From Trema orientale (lineage: Eukaryota; Streptophyta; Magnoliopsida; Rosales; Cannabaceae), in contig JXTC01000295.1 in assembly GCA_002914845.1 (NCBI GenBank), positions 105,295 to 169,294 on the forward strand: a DNA stretch of 64,000 bases, given 5' to 3'. A model generated the notes under the pieces. It was given only the letters and a program-made list of their open reading frames with translations, ran no database searches and had not been told where the DNA came from. Position numbers and translations under genes: made by a program. The first letter of the stretch is position 1, and the number at the start of each line of letters is the position of its first letter. Shown piece by piece: positions 32,675 to 44,191 of the stretch.

Positions 32675-35029
32675 TTATGGCTGTCCAACAAACACACGAT
32701 TCCTTCCCCTGCCTCTTCTTGCGCTAGCAATACTAGTAATCAAAGAATTGCCAAAATTTCCAAGAGCACTAGATCCCATAAGCTTCAATCCAATATTTTT
32801 TACCAAGTATGACAACCTACTTTCATCTCCTCCTGTAACCTGCTCTAACCCACGTGCCTGCTCGCGAGATACTATAGTGTAAAGCTGCAAGGGTAAGTCT
32901 AAGTAATCTCGAAAACTGTTTGCTAACTCCTGTTGGCGACAATCTTTGTTTGTGTCAAAAATAACTCTCAGAATCCCCATTGATCCCGGGTCTTCTGCTG
33001 AAGGATCAAATACAAATGAGAACTTCCCAAATTCTAGATCAGGCTTCTTAAAAATATCTGCCAGCATATCATTGCTTGGTCCGACATTCTTTTGTAGAAA
33101 TTTCCTAGGATTGTTTTGACGAACCCTTGTAGCTCGGTACATTCGTGAAGCTTCTCTCAATCCACTTAAGAAGGCCCCATGCATGGTGGCTGGATATTGC
33201 CTGGTTGTGGCCTCACCAGCGAAAAAAAGCCTATTCCCCACACTTTCTGCGAGCAAATCATAATCAGAGCCAGATGACTGTACTCTAACATGAGAGTATG
33301 AACCATAGGAAAGGGGATCGCTGCCCCACCTGGTACATATCGTCTGTATTGGATTAGGCACATTAACACCTTTAGGACTATATATACCTGAAGGATAAAT
33401 AAACACATAAGAAGGTAGATGTCATGGAAGCTTTCTGAATTGAAGCAATGAAAAATAAATAAATAGATAGATATCTTGTAAGTTATATTATCTACCTCTG
33501 AGGATGCTTAAAACACGATTGAGCAAAACTGAAGGATCTGTGCATTCAAATGTTTTTGCAGCTTCTCCAGCCACAAGTGCAATAAGTACTGGACCTCCAG
33601 AAACGGTATGGTAACTGTAGAACAAAAAGAACTCTCCACGTTTATGGCTTTGTTCACTGAGGCATCCAAATGTGTCCAGGTCTTCTCCCCAGAAAACATG
33701 AGGAAAAACCATAGCAACTTTATTTAGCAGCCCAAATCCCAACCTGTCAATTGCTGCAAGCTTCCTATGAGGTAATTCAGGTTCAAATTTGATAGCCCTT
33801 TTCTTTAGAACTCCAAGAGGCACAGTGCATAAGACCATATCTGCTTGAAATAGTTGGTCCCCAGAGATTACCTCGACGCCTTCATTTCCATAGCGAATAG
33901 CATTGACAGTCTTCCCATAGAATATAGGAAGTCCTTCACACAATGCTTTTATCAATCTCCAATTACCTCCAGCAAGAAAACAGTGGTCCCCACCCATTTC
34001 ATAAGGGTCATCCTGATCCCAATAGGTGGCAGAAAGGTCTGAAAGACATCCAGCATTCGCATATTCCAAATTTGCAAGGTGCCAATCAAGAAGTTGCCTC
34101 TCCTCATTATTTCTAGCAACAGCATACAACTGCCGGAGTCTCTCCAAAACTGAACCCAGGGAAATATCATAAGCAAATCCACCCATAATTTGTCTCAGTT
34201 CCATGACCTTGTCAAGCAACTTATTGAAGATGATTTCAACCTTAGAATCAATTTCTTTATCAACAGGTGCCCCATCTGGCTTGTACAATGGGCAATTATC
34301 TCTTACCTTATGAAGCGGAATAGAAAGTTGCCTGGCTAGAACTCCAAGAGGATTAGCATGGATGCCGGTAATAACACTACCACCAAGCTCCACAGCGGCA
34401 AATTTACCTTCCCGTCCCATCTTTTGAGTATAAACTCTTCCGCCAGGTCGGTTTCTACCTTCTAGAATAATCACCTTGAAACCAAATGACAGGAGCTGCC
34501 TTGCTGCTGCTAGCCCAGCAAGTCCAGCACCAATGATGAGGACAGACCCTTCATTTGTCTCCCTTGGCATATGAGACGTAAAGGATGGTGAAACCCCAAA
34601 ATTAATATATCCGTTATACAGAAGAAAATCGTAGGCTGAAGATATCAAATGCTCATACTCATTACTCACAGTTTCTTTAATCTGTCCCTTTGAAAGCCAC
34701 GTTCGAACATTACCCCTCCACCTTGCTAATATATGATTCCTCACAACAATGTAATCATTTTGCTCTTTCCCACCCAATTCTCTCACCACCCCAGCTCGAA
34801 TTTCTTCCTCGAGCAATGCATCGATCGGGAAACCAAGAGAAAAAGCTATCATAGCTTCAGTTTCAGTTTCTTTCTCCAAGTCCGCCTTCGTTCTATTCCT
34901 TTTCTTAAAAGTACCACCCAGATGCTTCTCTATAAGCTCATCCATCAAATTCTCATCATAATTCCGCAAACCCGCTTTCTTTCTCAAAGAACGCTTCGAA
35001 ACCGAACCGTCGGAAACCGGGGTTTCCAT
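32675..35029 (-). CDS. LDL2: LSD1-like histone demethylase, LDL2 type, 2 exons
   Basis: Exons 35029-33496 and 33387-32675 (GT-AG, intron 108 bases) give 748 residues. N-terminal SWIRM domain about 60-150 ([47 protein letters not shown]). The amine-oxidase domain starts with the FAD loop [15 protein letters not shown] (about 165-179) and [11 protein letters not shown]. The lysine in [11 protein letters not shown] (about 437) matches the FAD-contacting lysine of human LSD1. The C-terminal FAD motif is [19 protein letters not shown] see no long coiled-coil 'tower' insertion. Family members remove mono/dimethyl H3K4 marks and promote silencing in the nucleus. The start at METPVSD resembles LDL2 of Arabidopsis; an in-frame ATG 15 codons upstream is less likely. 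A probable 5'UTR donor (CCAG/GTGAGT) is at 35526/35525. Confidence 0.93.
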
Positions 35030-35834
35030 TTTCCTATACCGGGTAATCTGGCCAAAAACTTTCCAACCAAGCAATAAGCTAAGCTCACAAACCCATCAAG
35101 AACACCACCCCTTTATAATCTTGGAAAAACATATATAATCAAATGGGCATTTCACTTCATCCAATTCACTGAAAAAACCGGTTCCGAATTTCGGCATATC
35201 TTCTACATACCATACACCATCTTTGATATCACAATGAATAACCAATTAACCAGCAAATTCAACATACATATTCATCATTTCCTCAAAAACTAACATTTAT
35301 TTTAAAAGAATCAAAACCCAAAAAAGAATCTGAGGTACCAGTCCTAATGAGTAGATTACAACTACAACACAGTACAATGATGTCATCAAATTACTCAAAC
35401 TGGAAGCCTTAAAAAATTTTCCTTACGTTGTCAGAATTTAACCCAAAAATTTGCATGTAAAAAAGGACAAAGAAAAGGTTCATGCATGACGTTGTTCGAG
35501 GAATCGAAAGAAGCGGGTGACTCACCTGGTTGGTCCGAGTTGAGTCGCAGATTGGGAAATTTTAGGGAAGTGGGTTTGAATGGGGGAATTAGGGTTTTTG
35601 TGGTGCAAATCTAGGAATTTACACATCGAGTTGACTCACTGAATTAGAAATTGGATGAGATGGGATGGGAGGGAAATCATACGGATTTTTGGGGTTATGG
35701 TATGGGCCACACTACGTGATTGCACCCGACGAGAAGCCCAATAGTTGAAAAGTAAGGGGCTTCTTAGCAAAATAGCCGAATTTGGGGTCCTATTTAATAA
35801 ATATCATTTTTTTCAAGAGTAATAAGGGCACCAT
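35030..35834. other. LDL2 leader and promoter region
   Basis: Holds an inferred 5' untranslated intron (donor at 35525, acceptor not fixed) and, near 35703-35745, TGGGCC and GCCCAA elements typical of housekeeping-type plant promoters. No other gene. Confidence 0.4.
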
Positions 35835-36380
35835 TAGGGGTGTTCAAAATCCATATAATCCAATCCAATCAAATGCGCAAAGTGCGGATATCTACACTTA
35901 TGCGGATTAGATTGGATTCAAAAATTCAAATTCGTACTTATGCAGATCGAATTTTCTACCTTGAAAAGTAATCGATTCAATCCGATCTACACTTTATATA
36001 TAGATTTTTAAATAAAATATATATTATTTAATATTTTGAGTTTAAATTAAGTTTAATTTTAGATTGTAATAGATTGTATTTAATTTTATATGTATATATA
36101 TGATCAATAATCGGCTTAGTATGTAAAAAAAAGACTCAAATTTGTGCTAAAATAAATAATTCAAGACAAAAAAATGACATGAAGCCCAATTTTAAAAGTT
36201 TATTTATCAGGCCCAAATAACCGATCTAAAATAATTGATCTAATCTCCACATTTGTGGATTGAAATGGTTTAAACATTTTATGCGGATTAGATTGTATGA
36301 GAATCCTGAAATCCGTACCTAATGCCAATCTGATATAAATATACTAAAAAAGTGTGGATTGGATTGAATGAACATCCCTA
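35835..36380. mobile_element. hAT-type nonautonomous element (546 bp)
   Basis: Terminal inverted repeats TAGGGGTGTTCA and TGAACATCCCTA match at 11 of 12 bases. Flanking 8-mers GGCACCAT (35827-35834) and GGCACTAT (36381-36388) match at 7 of 8, fitting the 8-bp duplication of hAT elements with one later transition. The interior is rich in GGATTGGATT/AATCCAATCC words and encodes no protein. Confidence 0.8.
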
Positions 36381-37384
36381 GGCACTATATGGTACTCAAC
36401 ACCCACATGATGTATCAGTCCGTTTCAGGCTTATTATAATTATACTTATAATCACTCAATAATACCTCAATGTGGTGTTGGGCAATAATTGTACTCGTAA
36501 CATAGCTCTTTTTTCATATACTATAGCAAAATGACCATATATACCTGATTTTGTATATTGTATATCAATATATAAATTTTTATACTAAGTATATCGATCG
36601 GGCTCTAATTATTTTTTCTAAACCTATCTATAAGTAATGTTTTGCTCAATTAAAATTCATTACGCACGTCTTTTTATGGCAAAAGGTGGATAAAGATAGA
36701 GAAAGAGCATTAAATAATGTATATTAATTGTTATTATTTTTTTCCAACTCCTCAAATCATGGTAACCACTAGATAATCCGATGGCTCAAAAAGAAAATAC
36801 TTTTATAAATGTTTGAAAAAGAAAAAACAACAACAACTACTGAATTATGGTCCATCAATTTATCAATTTTTTGATAAACTTTACATAAAAAATCATATAA
36901 AAAAACACAAAATTTTATATTCATAACGACTACATAATATAGAGACGAAAATGTGTAGGTTTTTTTTTTTTTTTTCAAAGCACCTCTAAAAAGAGGGATT
37001 ATTAACAAAAAGAAAAGAAAAAAAATAACAAGAAAAACAGTTACATGAATCTATAGAAGGGAAACTCTACACTATCTCTATTCACCCAATGATACAAAGA
37101 ATTAGGAGCTACACTGAATTGTTCAATGCTGATGAGCTTCGAGTGAGAAGTGTTGCAGCTTACGGAGGATGAAAAGAATGAAAAGCATTCGTGCAATCCC
37201 TTCAATAGAAAAGGGCTGAGATGAGTAGCTATTTAGCAAAGATATCTTTTTTTTTTTTTTTTTTTTTTTAAATGTCACTCAGTAAAAGGAATTTTAACCC
37301 AAAAAAATAAGTCATTTCTTATAAAATCTCTTAAAGCAAAGGAAGTCCAATGCTAGATCGTTTACATTTGGGTATAATTTCCAA

Positions 37385-37640
37385 CGGAAATAGACTTTGT
37401 CAGGAGTAATTTAGACTAAAATGACTTTTTTACGAGTTATTTTAGAAGTCTTTTTTTTACTGGTGTCATAATTTTGAGTGACGGATAGTCATTAAATTTA
37501 TAATCATAAAATCTATGACTTTTTTAGGACCAATCAACAATTGTCACTCAAAATTGTAACACTCTCAGAAAAAAATTCTTATTTAAAATATTCATTAAAA
37601 AAAGTAATTTAAGTCCAAATTACTCCTAGCCATGTTAATA
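37385..37640. repeat. Foldback repeat sharing ends with family A
   Basis: Long imperfect inverted ends: CAGGAGTAATTTAGACTAAAATGAC (left, about 37400) against the inverse of GTCCAAATTACTCCTAGCCATG (right, about 37612-37635). Inner arms TGTCATAATTTTGAGTGAC and GTCACTCAAAATTGTAACAC also pair. The outer word resembles the ends of 57262-58005. Confidence 0.55.
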
Positions 37641-39411
37641 ATCTCCCAAGCCCAACCTCTATTATCCATAACTAGGCCTTTCTTCTAATTAAAAATGGCC
37701 ATTAAAAGAAAAATGTCATCTTTTCTCTAAATACTTGTTTGGGGTATGTGCCTATGTTTCGACTTGTTAAATGAAAAAATAACTAAGTCTCAGATTGTTT
37801 TTTTTTTTTTAAAAAAAAAAGCAAGGTGGGCAAAAGTTGTCAAATTAAATCAACTAAGTTCAATTTTATAAATTTGCATTTAGTTAAATATTCATATGTA
37901 CCTATGACTAATAGATCTACTTTCTTATATCATTGAACGATAATAATGGAGACCCAAGTGAAGATGTGGACTCTATTATTTTTTTTTATTACCTATTTGG
38001 AAACTATTTTTCTTCTTCTCTTATACTTTTATTTTGAAAAATATAGGATGTCATAATCTGCTAAATACTAAATAATTTATAAAATTTTCCTATAATATAA
38101 ATTACAAACAATAATTATAATACATTTATATGGACTTTTAAAAAATAATAATACTTTCATGATTTTGAAGAAATAGATGATAATATCATGCCTAAGTATT
38201 TTAAGAACAACTCAAATGGTATAGTAAACTGCCTGTAAAACTAAAATAAACTTACAATCTTCATAAATAACAATGTGCTCCTAAATATGAGAATTATATA
38301 ATGATGGTAAGGAATAAAGGGATTCTAATTGTGGGCGTATGAGGTTTTATTGTATTTTAAAAATTTTTTAGGATGCTTGATTATTTTTTAAGACTTTTAA
38401 AATTATATTAAATTTTTTTACAAATTTAATGAATATATATAAAAAAAAAAAAGAGGAAATTTTGAGGAACCCCGCTAGTGAGCCAGGTCCGTCCCTAGTT
38501 GAACGATATTATTATTGTTATTACAATGCTCTGTGTTATTATACACAACCAAAGAGATAAAAATAAAATAAAATAAAAAGATAAAGATGACAACTAGTGT
38601 CAACCTGTACAACGAAAATGAAAAGCATATAATGAAAAAAGTTGACCACCAGATTATGAGCAACTGCATTAACAACTTTCCAAATTTCAACAATTACTAA
38701 AAGATGAATGAATTCATGGTGTACGTTAAAAGTTTGGCCTCATCAGTGGTTATCTATGTGACACCTGAATAGTATTCACAAGGAGGAAGAGAGCATTATT
38801 GCATAATAAGAGAAAAATTAAATACAATGCAAAAGTATTCAAGGAACTCTTTGGTTGCATCTGCTTTTGATTTTGAAAACATTATGGATTTGGTTAGCTC
38901 TTTTGTCTTTGTTTTGCTGTTTTATGTTTTCTCTGGCTGTGTTTTGATATACTGTCTTCTTTTCCGCAATAATATTTCTCTCCTTTGAGGTCGTTGTTTT
39001 TTTTTTATTTTTATTTTTTATAAAAAAAGAAACATTAAGAATCTCTATTAGCCTAGAAAATTGAAGCTAAAATGCTCATATATTGTCTTTGGTTCATTCT
39101 TCAGGTAGCTTATTTTTAAATAATTTTTTGTTCTCAATATAATATCATACAAGTTGTTTGGTGGGTCTGTCAGTAAGGAAAATGTTTAAGATTCAATACA
39201 AAAATGAGAAACTGAAAAAGAAAAGCTATTCAAGTTTGCAGCTTTGATGCTGATATTCATTCCTAATCTCCAACTTAGTTCGCAATTGCATTAGCGGTAG
39301 AATCTGGACTGACTTCTTAGCCCTTTTCTCTTTGTTTTTTTCTCCCTGAAAAAAAAAAAAGGTTTTCGAAAATGAGTGTACGGATGTGTAGAGCCTAATT
39401 ATATTGTACAC

Positions 39412-40004
39412 TTAGGTTATGTTTAGTGCGCCGTATTATATTGTATTGTAATGTGATGTATTGTATTGGATTGTATTATATTGTACTATTCTATTACAGT
39501 ACTATGTTTGGTTTTGCATTTGTACTAAGATGTTGTATTTAAAAGTTAATTTTGAAAAATGCAATTTTCAAAAATTTACTTAGAAAAATACCATTTTCAA
39601 AAAATATTTAAGAAAATACTACTTGTAAAATTACCACTTTTAAAAAAATTATTTACGAAAAAACTACTTTTTAGATATAAATTTAGAAAAATCACTTTTA
39701 AAAATTTATTTAGAAAAATACCACTTTTGAAAAAAATAAAGTGATGTGAGAGAGAAAGTGATGAGAAAGAAATTAAGAACAGAAAAAGTGAGGAGAATGA
39801 ATATTGTACAATACTATATTAAAGTTAAAATTATATAATACAGTGTAATACAGAATTTTTATTCTGTATTAGATAATACTCTCTGTATTGTATTAAATTT
39901 TGATGTCGTATTAAATATTACAATACAAAAGCACAATCAAACACAGTATTATGTTTAATTAATACAATACAGAGACCTTATACAGTGTACCAAACATGAC
40001 CTCA
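39412..40004. repeat. Foldback MITE with internal quasi-tandem repeats
   Basis: Left end AGGTTATGTTTAGTGCGCCGTATTA pairs imperfectly with the right end (inverse AGGTCATGTTTGGTACACTGTATAA). Both arms are TATTGTATTG-rich. The centre (about 39545-39740) repeats TTAGAAAAATACCACTTTT-like units about five times. No clear target duplication. Confidence 0.5.
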
Positions 40005-40841
40005 TCCTCTTAAATATCAATAACTTTATAAAGTGCGAAGCGTGAGATCACTTTATACGTTTTCTTCATTATAGTGAAAATTTGCGCCAAAGGTTATGTA
40101 TAGTGTCAGGGATTAAAACTCTATAGTAAACAAATTTCAATACTGAAACATATAGAACAATTTTTAAGACCAATAATCGAAAACCAAGTTATTCAGTGAA
40201 TGATCTCCAATGAGCTTGGTTCTATATACTCGCTAAAGGGAAGTTTCCTTGAATCTTGGGCCAAAGAAAAGTTCTGCTCCAAACTAATGGCAACTTGCAA
40301 TATGGCCGGTTATGAGAATAACTTTAGTGATATAGAATTTGAAGAAGAAGCAAAGAATGAAGCTATAGGACAAATAGAATAAGATAGAGAAAACAAAAAC
40401 AAGGAATAGTAAACTTGTGAAGCTAGGGAGTAGAGGTATCTACGGCGAGTTTACAGGGTCAATAACTCGTCCGTGTTTTCATCACATGAACAAAGCTGAC
40501 TTCTACTATACCCCAAATGGGTAAAGGGAACTTATTTAAGTGCATTCTCAGTCCTTATAAACAAGCTACTTTTGAAGGAAGATTCTAATGCCATTACCAA
40601 CTCTTAACCCTTCTTCACACATTGGAAAGCACTAGAGCATTTCTTTTTTATTTTCACTGAAAGACTCTGTGTCAGTCGCCATACTTTAATAACTTATTAC
40701 ATTATTAAAAACACTAAAAACATTGACAGAGATGCACAATTCTGCTAAGTAGTAATGAACCCAATGTAACCCACGTTCCTATATCAAATATAAAGTACTA
40801 ACATAATTTATTAGTAATCCCAAAGTCCACTTCTTAGAATC

Positions 40842-40850
40842 TATAAAAAG
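40842..40850 (+). promoter_or_regulatory. TATA box of the root-cap gene
   Basis: TATAAAAAG, 71 bases before the start codon, leaving room for a leader of about 45 bases. Confidence 0.6.
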
Positions 40851-40920
40851 GAAACTAAAATGAGTACTTGGCAAGCAAGCCCTTTTCTTCTTTTATCACC
40901 CATTCTTGCAAAAGAGAGTC

Positions 40921-42324
40921 ATGGAAAGCTTAAGTGGAACTAGTTTGTTCATCACTCTGCTACTTTCCGTATCATGTTTGGTACAGATTCAAGCAGCAAA
41001 CAAGCCAGACATCAAGTTCTGCTACTCCCAAAGCAGCCCATGTTTTAAAAAGAAGATACCTTGCCCATATGAATGCCCATCAGCATACCCAACTGACCCA
41101 AAAGCCAAAGTTTGCTATGTCAACTGCAACTCACCCATTTGCAAAGCTGAGTGCAGAAGTAAGATTACATACATTCATATTTCCTTTTCAAAACATACAT
41201 AGTTCTCTTTATTTGTTTAGCTTTAGAGTATCTATTTTTCTATGAGTAGTAGTACTAGGCATCACAGGTCCTATAGTAGTGTTTTAGTACTGACTAATAT
41301 GCCAAATAAGTTTGTTATGGTTTATCACCAATGTAGACAAATTGGGATCTAGCTTTGGTCAAAATTTTGTGCTTCAATGCCTATATGTCATCAAAAAATC
41401 AAAACTACCAAATCAATTTTCATAACTCTCATCATTACAACTCATGAGTTGGACATGATTTGAGATACTAAAATTGGAACTACTAGTTCTTCTTCTATAT
41501 TCCAATTGACATATTTTCTTTTGCATGACAATGTAGACAAAAAACCAAACTGCAATGGACCAGGATCAGCATGCTTGGACCCCCGATTCATCGGCGGCGA
41601 CGGCATAGTTTTCTACTTCCACGGCAAGAGGAACGAGCATTTCAGCTTGGTCTCGGATCAAAACCTCCAAATCAACGCCCGGTTCATCGGCCTCCGACCC
41701 GCGGGAAGAGCAAGAGACTACACATGGATCCAAGCCCTTGGCCTCCTCTTTGACTCAAACACCTTCTCACTCGAGGCCACACCAGTCTCCACCTGGGACG
41801 ACCAAGTTGACCACCTCAAATTCTCCTTCAATGGCCAAAACCTTGTCGTCCCAGATGGCCATATGTCGTTCTGGGAGTGCCCGGAAACCAGACTCCGAGT
41901 ACAGAGGACCTCAAGCAGGAACAGCGTCATGGTCGACATCCCCGAAGTGGCTGAGGTTTCGGTCAACGTGGTGCCAGTGACCAAAGAAGACGACAGGATC
42001 CACAACTACCAGATTCCTCAAAACGACTGCTTTGCTCACCTCGAAGTGCAGTTCAGATTCCACGGCTTGTCGTCTAACGTTGAAGGAGTGCTCGGTAGAA
42101 CTTACCAGCCCGATTTCGAGAACCCGGCGAAGCCCGGCGTGGCCATGCCGGTTGTGGGAGGTGAAGACAGGTACAAAACGACGTCGCTTCTGTCTGCTGA
42201 TTGTGGTGCCTGCATTTTCTCTCCGGTCAAAGCTTCGGAGCCAAAGGAGTCAACTGTGATGGAGTATCTTGATTGTAGTGGATCCTCCATGATCAGTGGA
42301 AATGGCATTGTTTGCAGGAAATGA
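40921..42324 (+). CDS. Root-cap family secreted protein, 2 exons
   Basis: Exons 40921-41158 and 41537-42324 (GT-AG) give 341 residues. A signal peptide is likely at 1-~27 (SLFITLLLSVSCLVQIQA). A Cys-rich part follows (CYSQSSPCFKKKIPCPYECP, CYVNCNSPICKAEC). Exon 2 carries the root-cap domain with DGIVFYFHGKRNEHFSLVSD, DYTWIQALGLLF, TWDDQVDHLKFSFNG, DCFAHLEVQFRF and VEGVLGRTYQPDF. Members are extracellular plant proteins first described from root caps; the molecular role is unknown. Exon 2 is GC-rich against its surroundings. AATAAA at 42501-42506 is a possible polyadenylation signal. ATG 40921 is the first ATG after the TATA box. Confidence 0.88.
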
Positions 42325-44191
42325 AGAAAGATTTTTCATTGACACATGATCATGCAATAAGTCGAGGTTTTTAACCTCTTAGATGATTGTTTATTTGTTT
42401 TGAAGTTTTTTTACGTGTGTTTCAAGTAATAGATTTTCAGTATTTTATGTCGAGGAAGTTGGGCTATCAAATATATGTAGCTCTTTGAGCTTTATTTCTG
42501 AATAAATTCAAGTATGCAGGAAATGAAAAACAAAGAAAACATCTATGGTAAAAATGGATGCTCTGTTTTTAATACATATGTTTGAAGTTATATAGTTTTG
42601 GTTTTTATGTCAAGTAAGTGTGGCCATAAACTAGCCTTTTGAGCTTAATTTTGAATAAATTCAAGTTAGTATATGACCAAAAAAAAAAAAATAGAGAAAA
42701 AGGGAAAAAAGGAAAAAGCCAGTAAATCTATGGCAAGAGGAGAGGAGGGAGTAAATAACCGTTAATTTTGTATGTCTTATTCTTTGTCCACTGAATTAAT
42801 ATTTTATCACATTATCTAATTAAAGTAGTTATGATTTTTAAACAAAATATAAAATAATAAATTATGTTAGTAGACTTCTTTTTAAAGTTACTGTAGAGAA
42901 TTTACTGGATAGACAGAGATAAGGGCATAAAATGGGCAGGCGATGAAAATAGTGTGTTTATAGCATGAGATGAGGATGTGCAAGTTGCCATACAAAAGCA
43001 TTCAAATCAAATTTTACTGGGACATGAAAACAGAGTTACATACTGTCTGTCATTAGAAGTAGATGTTAATTGTTAAGAGACAACTTAATTTAAGCTTACA
43101 AAGATTAGAGACTCCATTTCGGATGCCTTAAAAGAATAAGATTCTATTCACCTTTCTTGGCCATTGAAAAATACAGAGCAATTTCTTATTTTTTTTCATT
43201 TTTCTTTTTTCTTTTTTCTTTTTAAGAGAAATACGAGTTCATTACATTCAACATTATTTCTGTACGACAGTACGAGTTCATTGCATGCAATATTAAAGTT
43301 TAGTTTGTCCATGTTCTCAACGTGGGCCATACAAGTTTACATAGTTTTGTGATACAGCTATGTTGAGTGTTAGTCTATGCTTGTGAATGAATCGTGACAG
43401 AGCATATGCAAGTCAACCTTTGAAATTACATTTGCTTCCAGCCAGTGGCTCACAGTGTATTCTTTTATGGTCTCAAACTCAAAGCTAAGAGTACTATGTG
43501 GCAAACGCCACATGATATGTAAGCATATTATTGGCCAATTATAGTTAAAACTTTAGATGAGATTCATGTGAGACCAATTTATTAATTAGCATCATCTAAT
43601 AACAGATTAATAGTATTGGCGCCTCATAATATTGCTCCATTCTATTGGAAAATTTCCTCGAGTTTGCACAGCAAATTGGTCATCCACCAATTCCAAGATA
43701 TTCTTTGCCTTCTATAGTAACAACTAACAAGTTTCTAAGAACATAAATATAGATGAACAACACATTGAAAGGATCATGGAATGGGTAAAAGCAAACTACG
43801 GAAACTAGTCAGTCAGGCCATATAGATCACAAACGCTGCTTTATATTCTATAATCAGGTATGAAGAACGAAACAATGAGGCCAATACAATCAATCTGTAA
43901 CTCGTAATCTTGAAACTATGGTAAATTGTATCAACGACAACAAGAAAATCCTTATAGAAAACGTACAAGCAATTTCTATTGGACTAATTGGCACTCACCA
44001 GAATTATATATTACAAAATAATCATGAAGAAAAATTGACGTACTTAAGCAGAACATTGTAAGAGAAATAACCTTCATTCCTTTGCATATTTTTCCAAGCA
44101 CTCTTAAGGCCGGGACAACCACCATCTTTTATGGACATCCACCAGCCTCAGATAATTGATAAGATCATTAACCCAAAAGGGTCATCTGTTC
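42325..44191. other. Intergenic, including a partly duplicated 3' flank
   Basis: The stretch TTTGAGCTTTATTTCTGAATAAATTCAAG (described in part; about 42484-42512) recurs imperfectly at about 42636-42666, so the 3' flank of the root-cap gene contains a degraded tandem copy. A short TACGAGTTCATT repeat occurs at 43233 and 43271. No gene is seen. Confidence 0.4.

Larger units (their letters stand above)
36381..40841. other. AT-rich intergenic region with repeats, no gene
   Basis: Besides the repeats listed at 37385-37640 and 39412-40004 it contains a TATATAC-rich stretch (36525-36620) related to 1023-1318 and several poly-A/T tracts. Short open frames here have no recognisable domains and low-complexity composition. 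Confidence 0.5.

Noticed and set aside
41571-42308. Long open frames overlapping root-cap exon 2 in other frames
   Set aside because: Shadows of a GC-rich real exon; no family features.
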